Under the pieces are notes generated by a model, which searched no databases, was not told where the DNA came from, and was given only the letters and a program-made list of their open reading frames with translations. Made by a program: the position numbers and the translations under genes. Positions 11,008 to 21,753 of a stretch of DNA of 64,000 nt are shown in pieces; the first letter of the stretch is position 1; each line of letters starts with the position of its first letter. Origin of the DNA: Physcia stellaris (lineage: Eukaryota > Ascomycota > Lecanoromycetes > Caliciales > Physciaceae); the NCBI GenBank assembly GCA_018902385.1, contig JABSSW010000006.1, positions 310,001 to 374,000 of the forward strand. Direction: 5' to 3'.

Positions 11008-12335
11008 GTATCTTTCCATGAGTTTCTTTGCATGATGCTCTGACTCATAATTCCGTCCCCCCTTTTGTTGAATATTCAGCAATATCCGGTAGGCCTGTAA
11101 TCTAGAATTTACTTTACCGTGTCTTTCAAATGTCCAATGTCAACTGTTCTGAAAGAATCTCTCTCAAGTTCAAGCAAGTCTCTACGGCAGTTAGTTTATC
11201 ACCCTGGGACCCTCTAGTATTTCCCCGCTGTCTTCGTTAATGCATTGTCTTGCAAAGGAAATGCATCTGAGTCACTTTGCCTATTGATACGAATCGGAGC
11301 CTTTTCCATCGGCGAGCGAGGAACTCTAATTGCGGTATTTTCAACAAAACCCCTTGGACGAGCTCAACATTCTACAATTTGTATGAATTACATCATCCTT
11401 ACTAGTCCCTGACCAAACTTAAGCTCATACTATCACCCCCATTGATTCTATCTCTAGACACCATTGACCTTACCGTGCAGACTGAACCATTTCACTTAAT
11501 CCACGTCAATTCGAATTAGGTTCCTGAGCTGTCGTTGCTACTACCCCTGGGCATTGCTAGCGATCCTCTACACCGTTGGGTCAAGATGATGAGAGTAACA
11601 AACCCAAAGGGGGGGCAACAATTAACGAAGAGGCGATCCGACGCCTCACCAGTTGCATCGCCGTTAGAATCGTATCAGGACCCTTCACTATTCATCAGGA
11701 CTTAGTCGCATCAAGAAACGTGATTCTACCTTACATGAGAAGAAGCGCATGAATAAATCGGATTAGTTTGTCAATGAAGCCTTGATACCGCTTTTCATCC
11801 ATTGGCATCCGTGACCCTCGCTTCATTAATTTTGCCTCTCTACAAGCATGAAGGGTGCTCAACCGTCAACGCCACCATCATCCGGCGATCAGCTCCTGTA
11901 TCGAGTCGCTGCTCGATGTTCAAATTCTACTCAAGTCATCCTTAGGCCGTCAAGCGGGGCCATCAGGTCAAGCTCTCTTTGGACCCGGTCGGCCGACCGA
12001 CAAAGCACAGAGTGGTGACCTACGTTGCCGCTGTCGAACCTGAGGAGGTAGCTCTCAATGTATATACAAATCATTGATGGCAGTTCCACGCGCCCGCCGT
12101 TATCCATCAATGAGGCAATTACCGTCATTCTGTTGGGTGCTCTAATACCATGCCGGGGCCTTCCTCTCGTATTCCTCAACTCAACAATTTCTCTCCCCGA
12201 GCTCTATCCACCCGACCGCACGTAACATCCAAATATTCGAAAACTCAAAAACTTTGACTCACAGTAAACACCCAGTATCCACAAAAAAGTATGGGCACCG
12301 CCCCTGCTGGCCCAACCATGCGATGCCCTCTTTAC

Positions 12336-12342
12336 TATAAAA
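12336..12342 (+). promoter_or_regulatory. TATA box and CT-rich start region for the gene at 13060
   Basis: TATAAAA is followed at 12344-12385 by a pyrimidine-rich tract (CCCGTCTCTCCCCCTCTCCC), the usual fungal layout of core promoter then start site. The next good plus-strand gene begins at 13060, which would give a leader of about 0.65 kb containing the 98-bp repeats. Confidence 0.4.
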
Positions 12343-12714
12343 CCATCCCCCGTCTCTCCCCCTCTCCCCTCCTTTCTTCTTCAAATTCAATCTTCTGTTG
12401 CATGCATACGGACACTGTGCCTATCGACCATCGTGAACCTTGTGACTTAGTTTGCCATCCCAAGCCCCTGATACTCGCTCTGCCCGTTGATTCGCTGCCT
12501 CCCATCCACAGCAACTCGCCCTCGGTCTCGGAAAGGCTCGCCATCCATTTTCCGAGCTTCTTCTGTATAGGTATTTTCATCCGAGTTCCGAGATGAGCTT
12601 TTGATTTCCGAAAGTGTATCCCTTACACAATAGTGGTTGTCTGACATCGTGAAAGATTAGTTATCTACCTCGCTGCTTGATACCTCGATTGCCATATCGA
12701 TATACTATATCGGT

Positions 12715-13030
12715 CAACGGCTACCCGACTTCGGGAATACTCGTCATCTCCTTCGCAGGTGTCTACTTTGCCGCTTGATTCCTTGGTTTCAGGGGCTATA
12801 TACTGTATGCATCAACGCTTTCCCGAACTCGGAATCATAGCGGTGTATTGACTTCTCTTAGCGACGACTTTGTCATAAGCACATATCTCTTAAACATTAC
12901 CTTATACATCAACGGTTACCCGACTTCGGAACCATAACGGTGTATAGAGTTTTCCCGACGACCGCTTTGTCATAGGCACGTCGTCGCTCATACATCACCT
13001 CCTCCACCAACGCTTACCCGACTTCGGAAT
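12715..13030. repeat. Tandem repeat, period 97-98 bp, four copies, in a gene leader
   Basis: The block CAACGG/CTTACCCGACTTCGGA recurs at 12715, 12813, 12910 and 13008 (intervals 98, 97, 98). Between blocks other segments also line up, for example CTTTGTCATAAGCAC with CTTTGTCATAGGCAC. The copies are diverged. The array ends about 30 bp before the ATG of the next gene. Confidence 0.75.
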
Positions 13031-13059
13031 TGACATCTCTAAATCGTCTCATCGCAATC

Positions 13060-13986
13060 ATGCCTGGACGTCCAATTTCCAAGAGCTGGCCGGCCGCTGA
13101 TAGCCCTCGACAATTGTCAAATGCCGATCGGAGACGCATATTCGATCCCAAATCGCCCAGTTTCCAGCCCGGCCGCCTCCTTATGCTGCCTCAGGAATAC
13201 ATATGTCGAAAGCGTGGATGGGTCAGAGAAGATGAAGAATTCCCCCACCCGGGGGTGTTCAATCACCCTGTCGCGATGATAGGCGAAGACGGGGACCAAA
13301 TTCTTATTGTCATCCTGTCAAGCATCAATGACCGGTATCTGGACGAAAAGGGCGATCACGTGCGGATGCAGCACCTGCCAATCCACCCCAGCCCGCCGCA
13401 TCCAGACACGAGGGAACTACTCCGGATCAACGGGTCCACCGACAAGCCTTGCTATCTCAAGGTCCACGAGACGTACTGGTTCTCGAGGAAGCTTTTCGGC
13501 ACCAACACCGACCGGGAAAGCGGTCAAGAGCTGATGCTCGACCCTGCGTCGCTCGCGCTTGTCATTCGCGCAGTGAACCATTTTAAGCATGATCGGTGCA
13601 CCGCTCATGCTCACTGTCGCGCTGGCAGAGAGACTCCCGAGAACAGTCTCCGACCGTACCCGGACATGCCGGAAACCCTTGGACCCGTCCCCGGAACTCG
13701 GAACGGAGTCACATCGCGTCTTCCCTCTCCCTCTCCCCCTCGCCGCCCGAACAGCTGGAGCCATCCCGGCCAGCAGCATTACCAAACGCCTCCTCCCCGA
13801 CACGATCGGGTGAGCCACCAAGGGTCTTGGAGGCACCCAAGTTCGGCTCCTTGGACGAGGAACAGCCCTCCCCACCAGTGCGAGAATTGGAGAGTCTCTC
13901 CCACTGACCCCAACCGAAGTAGGAGTCCAGCTCGCCACCCCAAAGAGTCTCCCAACGGCTCGTTTTGGGGACGAGATCAATGGTAG
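13060..13986 (+). CDS. Hypothetical protein, 308 residues, uncharacterised fungal module plus disordered tail
   Basis: The first ATG in the frame is at 13060 (MPGRPISKSW); the frame opens slightly earlier only with a TTG. Residues about 60-170 carry PGVFNHPVAMIGEDGD, ILIVILSSIND and MQHLPIHPSPPHPDTRELLR, a pattern I have seen in many uncharacterised ascomycete proteins (G-x-F-x-H-P-V followed by two strands and a conserved L-P-I-x-P-x-P-x-H-P). Residues about 200-308 are Pro/Ser/Arg-rich and probably disordered. The gene has no introns and is bounded by tandem repeats on both sides. The function is unknown; a DNA- or RNA-related role is only suggested by the basic tail. Confidence 0.7.
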   Translation: MPGRPISKSWPAADSPRQLSNADRRRIFDPKSPSFQPGRLLMLPQEYICRKRGWVREDEEFPHPGVFNHPVAMIGEDGDQILIVILSSINDRYLDEKGDHVRMQHLPIHPSPPHPDTRELLRINGSTDKPCYLKVHETYWFSRKLFGTNTDRESGQELMLDPASLALVIRAVNHFKHDRCTAHAHCRAGRETPENSLRPYPDMPETLGPVPGTRNGVTSRLPSPSPPRRPNSWSHPGQQHYQTPPPRHDRVSHQGSWRHPSSAPWTRNSPPHQCENWRVSPTDPNRSRSPARHPKESPNGSFWGRDQW

Positions 13987-13991
13987 ATCCG

Positions 13992-14021
13992 CCTCTGTGG
14001 TTGGAACTACTGCCACAGAGG
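13992..14021 (+). other. Perfect 9-bp stem-loop just after the stop codon
   Basis: CCTCTGTGG (13992-14000) and CCACAGAGG (14013-14021) pair perfectly around a 12-nt loop, and GATTTTATT follows. It starts 6 bp after the stop of the preceding gene and so lies in its 3' UTR. A role in mRNA stability or 3' end formation is inferred. Confidence 0.6.
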
Positions 14022-14080
14022 GATTTTATTATGCCATTCTCCGAACTGGACCTCCAACAGGGAAGGGCAGGGGTTTCCTT

Positions 14081-14880
14081 GGATAAAGGTATGAGCAGGT
14101 GATGGATATCAGGAGCGGCGTAGCTGGATCCCCTCGCCTGGGAATTAGCAACCACTCCCCCATCACTGGAGCTTAACCTTTGGGCTTATCCTTGGATAGA
14201 GGTAAGAGCAGGTGATGGACATCGGGAGCGGCGGAGCTGGATCCCCTCGCTCGGGAATTAGCAACCGCTTCCCCCATCACTGGAGCTAAACCTTTGGACG
14301 CTCCTTGGATAAAGGTAAGAGCAGGTGATGGACATCCGGAGCGGCGGAGCTGGATCCCCTCGCTTGGGAATTAGCAACCGCTCCCCACCCCATCACTGGA
14401 GCTAAACCTTCTTCCGCACCTCTTGAGTCGCCGATCCGAACTCCCAGGCGGGGGAGTGCCACAGCGGTAGGCGGCTCTTGGGGGCATACAGGTATGAGCA
14501 GGTGGTGGATATCGGGAGAGGCGTAGCTGGATCCCCTCGCTCGGGAATTAGCAACCTCTCACCATCACTGGAGCTTGACCTATGGAGTGATGGATATCGG
14601 AGCGGCGTAGCTGGATCCCCTCGCTTGGGAATTAGCAACCGCTCCCCCATCACCGCATCCCTTGAGTCGCCGATCCGAACTCCCAGGCGGGGGAGTGCCA
14701 AAGCGGTAGGCGGCTCTTGGGGGCATCTCCTGGAAGCGGGTGGAGGCTCCTTCCGTCCTTAGATTCCCTGGGTGGATAAAGGTATGAGCAAGTAATGAGA
14801 CATCAGGAGCGGCGGAGCTGGACCCCCTCGCTTGGAAATTAGCAACCGCTCCTCCCCCATCACTGGAGCTAAACCTTTGG
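14081..14880. repeat. Minisatellite, about 113-bp unit, about six copies
   Basis: Units start near 14081, 14194, 14307, 14490, 14587 (partial) and 14773. Each contains GAGCAGGTGATGGA, GGAGCGGCGNAGCTGGATCC, CCTCGCTNGGGAATTAGCAA and CATCACTGGAGCTNAACCTT in that order. The first three are head to tail at exact 113-bp spacing; the later copies are separated by a second repeated segment. The copies are similar enough to be young. Confidence 0.9.
14422..14487. repeat. Second repeated segment, 66 bp, copy 1 (copy 2 at 14661-14726)
   Basis: CTTGAGTCGCCGATCCGAAC ... GGCGGCTCTTGGGGGCAT occurs twice with almost no differences, each time between copies of the 113-bp unit. The array is therefore a higher-order repeat. 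Confidence 0.85.
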
Positions 14881-15980
14881 ATGCATACATGGTGCCTCGA
14901 CTTTTCTCACTACCACTCCTCGCCATCGTTTAGTTGGCCAGGTATCGGCGCGGTTTCTACTATATATCATCACCTCTATAGCACCGCTACGACGCCGACT
15001 TACCTCATTTATCCACCGCTTCTGGTGCCATACGTCGAGACCACCCTCTCGATGTCTCCTACCTGATCGTGTAACTCCTCCACCCTCGAGCACGTCCAGC
15101 CGTCTTCCGACATCTCACCCTCCAAACAGGATAAGCACCAAAGGTTTCTCCGCGCAACACAAGGTCCTCAAAAACTCATCTTACCACCCTTCGTCAAATT
15201 AAACTATTAACCTGCGTACCTGATGGATACCCCTGGACCCATCGCACGTTGGACACGTTATCACGGTTCGGGCCGACAAGGTGTTTTGCCCCTGGATTGG
15301 CAGTTTAATTGAACCTAGGACCAACTATCTTTGTTAAGGACGAGCTCGGTGACTATTCTGCTCGAGTGTTTGAGAGGTGAAGAAGATGGAATCTGAAGGG
15401 GCTAGGATTTTTTTGGAGGAATTTCCTACCTTTGGGGGAAAGAGGATTCAACGGCTGGCTCAACGAATGCGCACCCCAGAAGCACTAAGAAAAGCAGCTA
15501 TGATCTTGTGTAGACTGGTTACTATGACAAAGGTGGCGACTTCCCTAGCCATGCCATATTATGCCAGCTTGGTGAGAGCCGAATGACATTATTGTCTCGA
15601 CGGTGGCAAAGATTATTGTGTTCCTTGCTCGTTCGCCACCCAGCCATATACCCTCCGCTTGACGAGCATGCGCGTTTGGAGAGCCTGCCTAGGAGACTTT
15701 TGGTCGATTAATTACCTTTCTACCTTCCAACTGCAAGTTTCGGCTCTGGATAGGCTCCCAGCATTTACAATCTAAATACAATATATTACACTCTTCGCTA
15801 TCGATTCCGTGGAGCCAGCTCTAACGACAATTACTTCAAAGAAGCAGAAGATCGTAACTCATCATTAGCACATGGCGCATACAGCGTACTCGTTCGCCCT
15901 TCCGGTAGCCTACTCCTCGCGACAAACCTAAAAGACCCCAAAACAGATGGAGAGAGGACAGTCCCAGATCTTCTTCAGAG
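14881..15980. other. Intergenic stretch, no gene seen
   Basis: A few short frames, none conserved or spliced convincingly. Confidence 0.4.
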
Positions 15981-17332
15981 CTAGAATCCGCTTCTCACAC
16001 TCTCAACATCATATTCATTCCGCACATGTATTCTCCCGCTATTCTTCTCCCGCGCATCAAAATCTTCCAGATCTACCGACTTCCTCATACCACCGGTAGT
16101 ACCACTCATCTGCTTCTCATACGATCCGGAATGTGTCGAGAACCAACTGAAGCTGATGGAGGGTATGGAAGGCAGCCTCAGCCGCTGACTCGTATGCGCC
16201 AGGATGGAGCCCACCGCAGTTGAATAATCCGAGATCTTATCTCTGCTGCGCTTGGGCAGCGCATTCCATCCGGTGATGAGAACGATTTTGAACATGGGAG
16301 AGCAGGCGGTGATGATGCCCAAGAGCGCCTCGAGGGAGGCTAGAAGCGCGATCATGGAGTAGGCTTCTATCGTCGCTGGACTACCTTGATCGCCGATGAG
16401 AGAGGAGATGTAGACGCGGTAGGCAGTTACTGCGCAGATACTGTATTGAAGGAAACAATCAGCATGAATGTTCTCGCAAAGCAAGATTTGGATTGGACGT
16501 GATGAAAGAGAGTGATCCGTACGCCAGGCCCAGCCCGAACATGCAGCTTATGATAAGCTTCCTACCCATCGCCATTTGCAGACCCCACAGCGCGGGCATC
16601 GGGAGCATAACAACGGCGAAATCTTGGACCAAGTTGATGATCGCAATAGCAAGGTCGCGCGCTTTGAGGTTGCCGCAAGAGCCACCCTGGATAGTGAAGT
16701 CCCACAGAAGGGCGACTGGACGGCAGATGAGACATTCCGCCAGGATCGCCGAGGCGAGAAAGAGCAGATTGAAAGCCAAGGCGCCGTAGCAAATGAAGCG
16801 AAAAGACCGGGACGGAAAGATGTGCATGTACAAGGTGACAACTGATGCTCGGATCAATGTGACGGCGGTGGCCCATACGATGGGTGAGATAAAGGCGAGC
16901 TGGTTGGCATATTAGACACGGTCCGTTTCCTCTGGAGAAGTGCGACATACGCGGAATACGAAGTTGATGTACTCCGGAGTTCTCTGGGCTTCGGTCTTCC
17001 ATGCTTCAGGGAAACAACAGCCTGGCTTAGTCAGACGATGAACATGGGGGAGTAAGAAGACGGCTCCACATAGCTTACCATAGACATTCAATGCAGCCTC
17101 GCCTAGGGAGAAGATCTGTATCTGCTTAGTGAACGTATTTTTGATTGCGAACGCACGAGCTGCTCACCAAACCCAGAATTATCAGCCCATCGCTAACCGA
17201 AACGGCAAGATTCTGGATTTTCCGGGACCAGAGCCGTAACGTGACAGCAATACAAGCAAGGAAAGAGAATGTTATCATGAGGATGGCATGAGTGGTGCCA
17301 TGTACACGGAGCATGCCCTCTTGGTACGACAT
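15981..17332 (-). CDS. Second rhodopsin-like integral membrane protein (369 residues)
   Basis: Five exons join in frame: 17332-17168, 17115-17079, 17021-16951, 16899-16523 and 16440-15981. Features of the family are visible in order: TLRLWSRKI after helix 1, a short loop with Y-G-C-C-F, APIVW-type helix (LAFISPIVWATAVTLIRASV), MHIFPSRSFR, ICRPVALLWDF, INLVQDFAVVMLPMPALWGLQ, GLAICAVTAYRVY, and the last helix with LEALLGIITACSPMFK. A Ser-rich tail of about 80 residues follows. Predicted location is the plasma membrane and no ligand is known. It differs strongly from the member at 6797-8379, so this is not a recent tandem copy. Confidence 0.85.
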
Positions 17333-18726
17333 TGTCAGGGATTAATATGGCTATTATAACGGTTGATGGCCGAAAGTTGCATGCTGGAGGGAAGAAGCAG
17401 CTTAAAAGCCTAGAGCGTAGAAGTTCCCATCTGCGAGGCTTCAGCTCACACAGATAACCCTGCAGGAAGTGGTCGTAAATTGCGTGTGACGAGGCATGCC
17501 ATGTGGAGGGTGGTGAGGGCGGAGACACGAGTGTGCATGGGAGCCCCACAGGTGCATACCACGGACCGGACAGCGTCTCCATGATACCACCATATTTGGC
17601 AGCGAATACCGCAGATCATCCCCTCAAAATGCTCGAGACTGCAGTATGCTCTGCCGCTGTCAATCGGTAGGCGCGACTACGATCGCCATTTCTCAGTCTA
17701 ACCCTTGAGCATGACTCGCAGCATGGGCATGAGCATTAGCATGGAGCTCAGCCTCCAGATTGCTTAATGTTTGAGCTATATATGTTCAGAGTTTCCGAAA
17801 CGTATTCGAGAGGGGCGGAGTGCCTACTGCTGATACTGCATCGGATGCATGCATTAGATTTCCAGAGCCAATGGTTCGACCCGGCCCGATGGATCTCATG
17901 CACAAAGCTACTTAGTAAGTAACTTAGTAAGTACTTTGGTGCGTTAGGTCATGGGATTTGCTTGTTGGTGGTGATTGGAGTGGTGTAGTGCGGGGTGTAT
18001 GGGCGACCTGCACTGTTAAGCCTGCAATATGGTCCATTGGTTCTAGAGCTTTTGCTTTGCCTCACAATTCCCGTCAAGATGGGTAGATGGGTCAAGCTGA
18101 GCCGATCCCCCTAATTTCGCAAATCGCAATATGACCTGTTTGAGGACTCGCTTGGTTTTCTGCTATGTTTTTACTGATTGGATGAATCGCCAGGGGCGAT
18201 TTCGCTCATAGATAGTTGGTGGCCTAAGGTACTACGTCCTTCGAATTTCGTTGCAGTATAATCATTGTACGTAGGTACACTTGATAGCATCTCAAAAGTT
18301 TGTCGTATGGTGTCGGGTCTGCGAGTCCCGCCTCGAGTCAAAGCCCCAAATAGAGCTACAATCGTACTGGTGGCCATCGGTGCGCAGTAAAAATAGAGCT
18401 GTTGCCCTGTAAAAATGCTTGAATGGCCATTTCCGTGGAATTCGTGGTGTGCACCTTGAGAGCCCTTGCCACGAAAGAGCAACAATACTTGGAGGTGGAT
18501 CTTGCGAAGACTTGCTCGGGGAGTAGAGTATTGCAAGCCCGGAATATTTGTAGTCGCGACAGCGATTGAGCAAGGCATCTAAAAAATAACCCTATAGGGC
18601 GTCTCTTGTACGACGATATCCCGTTCCGCTGTCATGCCTTGTGCTATCTTGACACTGCACATTCGACTCTTTATCCTTGACCTTGACCTCCCTTTTCTTA
18701 CAGGAGCCTCAACAAGCTCAAGGTTT
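17333..18726. other. Intergenic stretch, no gene firmly seen
   Basis: Frames at 18171-18578 on the minus strand have no recognisable domain. A small direct repeat of CTTAGTAAGTA lies near 17910-17935. Confidence 0.35.
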
Positions 18727-19763
18727 CTACATTTCCTTCTTCTTGTCCCCAGCCGTTTTGTACAAAGCTCCTAAACCGAACATTCGGGTCATGATCCAAT
18801 CCCAGAATCCACTTCCCACGCCTAGGAACATAGTCAACCAGCTCACCAGCGTAGCGGCCCCCCTGCCCATATGATCCTCCTCTTCCATATCCAGCCATCA
18901 CCTGCTAAGATCTTCCCAACAACTTCCCTCGCATATTCCTTCGCCTCCATACCCACCTCTTGACTGTGTTTCTGCCGTCTCACATAGTTCTCCTCGAGCG
19001 GCGCGTACGGACTGCCTTCCGGCAATGTCCGCTCTGTCCTCGATATATTGCTCTTGACCCCGCCAGTGACCACAGTGATGACACTGACGCCGAAAGGAGC
19101 AAGCTCCACACGCAGCGCATCGCTGTATGAATGTAAGGCGGCTTTGGAGGCGTTGTAGACAGAGCCGAAGACGTAAGGGATGACTCCTGCTACGGAACCG
19201 ATTTGGACGATTTTGCCGCGTGAGCGGATCAGGAGGGGAGAGAAGGTGGAGCAGATGTGCATGACGGCGAAGAGGTTCGTGGAGAAAGTCTGGTGGATTT
19301 CGGGAAGAGTGACGGAGAGGGCGGGGACGGTGTAGTCTGGGAGTTTTGGACGATGACATTAGCTTCGACTGCACTACGTATATAAGATTGTATCACAAAG
19401 AAAAGAGACTCGTAGTGTTAAGCTCAGGTGCAGCACGTACTTCGCCCAGCATTGTTGACCAGATAATCCAAGCCCCCTCCAGTGAGTGCCTCCACCTCAC
19501 GCATACATCTTTCGACTTCCTCCGGTTTATCGACCTCCAGGCTCAGACAGTCGATACCGAGATCAGCTAAGTCATCGATGAAAGAGGCTTTTCGAGCAGT
19601 GGCGATGACTCGGAGACCGCGTTTGTGGAATTCACGAGCAAGGGCGTTGCCTATGCCGTTGCCGCTGCATCTTCGAGGACATTAGGTTGCACAGCATAAC
19701 AAGCAGACATTTTCATTACCCAGTGATAAAGACGGTCTTGCGTGTATCCTGCTGCTGCGACAT
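18727..19763 (-). CDS. Short-chain dehydrogenase, AYR1-like 1-acyldihydroxyacetone-phosphate reductase; frame lost near the end
   Basis: Three exons: 19763-19720, 19670-19441 and 19336 onward. The N-terminus gives MSQQQDTRKTVFITGCSGNG, a TGCSxGGIG-type NADPH site as in AYR1-like reductases. NNAGRNYTVPAL follows, then Ser139, Tyr152 and Lys156 of the S...YNASK catalytic set. AYR1 enzymes reduce acyl-dihydroxyacetone phosphate for phosphatidic acid synthesis at the ER or lipid droplets. The frame stops at 18843, but the next 40 codons in the neighbouring frame (FWDWIMTRMFGLGALYK) are the typical family end, finishing at 18727. The shift lies in a run of six C (18858-18863 on the plus strand) that would have to be seven. 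I regard it as a probable sequencing error, less likely a real mutation. Confidence 0.82.
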
Positions 19764-20831
19764 GGGAAAAAATAGGTCGAAGGCAATGAACCTTGCGCTC
19801 GGCGAGGAGAAGAGCATTACAATCGTAGCGAAGTCATAGGCGGGGGTATCTATTTAATGGTCACGTGATAAGTTTTTGGGTAGGACTTTCTTGAATATTA
19901 GGTAATTCGCGCTTGAGCCGCGCTGAACTAGATCTCGTTGGGAATAGCGCCTCAGCCAGGGGCTCTGTACTGTCGTACTCCGTACTTTCGTTAGGATTCT
20001 GAAGGATTCTCCCCTTGGCAAGACAGCTTCTATGCGAGAAACAGCTCCATGATCTTTGGAAGCCTGATAAGAGGCCTGACTAGTTCCGCACGACGCCTCA
20101 TTTTCCTTACTCTACACACTTGTCAATTTCGAGGATTTGTCAGCACATCGGCCTTCCCATTCACTCGCCCAGCTTTCAACCACAGACTCTTCCTCTCATT
20201 GTTGACTATCGTTCGAACTGCGTTGAAACCTCACCGGGCAGAGTCTCTTCTGAACCGCTCTTAATCGCGATATCGCTTCTTGCTTTGATCAATCCAATTA
20301 TGAGACCTTGTGAATCGGCTCCAGGGCGCAAGGAACTTGCCTGGATGCTTACACTGGAGGTACTCGTACAATCTTCTCTAGACCCTGATACTATCAGTCG
20401 ATGGAACGAAGGATCTATATAACCAGACTACGTCTCCTCACGCACCCTATCACCGCATGTTTCACAAGTCGAAACACGCGTCTACTGTCGCTTCTCTGTA
20501 GCCGACAAGCGTCGACAGTGATTTGAATTTCATTTCAACCGATTGTCGGCTCATGGCAAAACATCCGCCGACCCAATTGCGAAATGAGGCTCCTGTATCT
20601 GGTTCTTAGCATGCTTGTTTTGACTTTATACGTCCCATCCCGCACCTGTCGGGGATTTCATGGTAATCCTGACCACCAGGCTTGCACGTGTTAACGTAGG
20701 GGCTGATTTAATATTCTACGAGTCTAAATGCTGGTTCAGACAGGCACCATCGTTCTTCTGCCATATATGTTAGAGCCGGTTTGCTGTTTACTAAGTCCAC
20801 CCACGTTCTTTCCGCTACTTCTTCAAGGGTC
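19764..20831. other. Intergenic stretch, no gene seen
   Basis: Divergent promoter region between the reductase (minus) and the hypothetical gene at 20832 (plus). Confidence 0.4.
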
Positions 20832-21488
20832 ATGTCCTCTTACATGATAGGTCTCTTGGAAACAGCGACCAACGTCTACAGAGGCAACGCTTATCACCTT
20901 GGTATGTAGGGCGTGGTGTATGCAAACCCTCAGTCAGTTCAGCTACTGACAGCGCAATCAATAACAGCCTTGGGATTCGGTTCTATCCCCAATCCAAACC
21001 CTATCGGCTGTACCAGATCTTACGGTCATCCCTCTCTTTCCGCTTGTCATACGGCACTCGACAACCTTCCTCACGGCGAACTGCTTAGTATCTTCACAAC
21101 GCGCCCTCGTGAAGCTACAAATAGCTACATTACCGTCCCACAACGTTATGTTGACTCGACTGACTATCCGGCTTGCGCTATCACCATTGACCTTGATGGG
21201 AGCTCTCAGAAGGATTTATTTGTCAGTGTGCCATGGAATCACATCCGAAACATCACAAGTCATATCATAGAGACTTGCGTGAGAGGTAGCATTTTAGGAG
21301 GCTGGGAAACCTTTGGAATAGAGAATGCCTTCAATGCTGTGCTCGACCCTTCGTTTTTCACATCACGCATTGACCCTGCGAGGTCACATGTCGGCGTTGT
21401 GAATCCAGACGGAACAATCGGTTCTGTAGGCTTCCCTGAAGGGGTCAATAATGATCCGATCGTCCCTAGTAGGCCATCCCAAAGATAA
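20832..21488 (+). CDS. Hypothetical protein of a four-cysteine fungal family, member 1
   Basis: The main frame has no ATG. The best model is exon 1 at 20832-20901 (MSSYMIGLLETATNVYRG), a 67-bp intron (GTATGT to AATAACAG) and exon 2 at 20969-21488. The core reads GCTRSYGHPSLSACHTALDN, then PQRYVDSTDYPACAITID, and VPWNHIRNITSHIIETCVRG. Four Cys in the order C-x10-C ... C-A-I ... T-C-V suggest two disulfides. Similar proteins are frequent in ascomycetes and usually secreted, but no clear signal peptide is seen here, so the first exon may be wrong. A related gene follows 265 bp downstream. The function is unknown. Confidence 0.55.
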
Positions 21489-21753
21489 TTCAATATCGAA
21501 TATCGATCCAATACAATACTTCTGTCCGCTCTCAATACTATACTTACATCTGCAGCAGATATTCCTGCGTACATGGTCGTCACGGTCTCGAGTCCTAGAT
21601 CTAGGCGAATCCGCGACAAAATAGATTTCTTGATCAGCTTGAACCTCCGCGAATAGTAAGCGAACCAAATCACGCACGACACCCATCCGGACCACACTAA
21701 CAGACTGTACCAGTCTCAAGCAGAAATACGAGTCTACCAAGCATCGTGATATT

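Larger units (their letters stand above)
8380..12335. other. About 4 kb without a supported gene
   Basis: Only short, unconserved frames are present; a frame at 9029-9325 on the minus strand lacks an ATG start. The stretch holds a short CCTGAAC repeat and a duplicated 50-bp segment. It may contain an unrecognised non-coding transcript or relics. Confidence 0.4.

Noticed and set aside
13417-14016. 199-codon frame antisense to the repeat-flanked gene
   Set aside because: Overlaps the sense frame completely and has low-complexity Arg/Ser/Pro composition.
14402-14701. Open frames inside the 113-bp array
   Set aside because: Translation simply repeats with the array (for example LLIPKRGDPATPLR); a by-product of the repeat.
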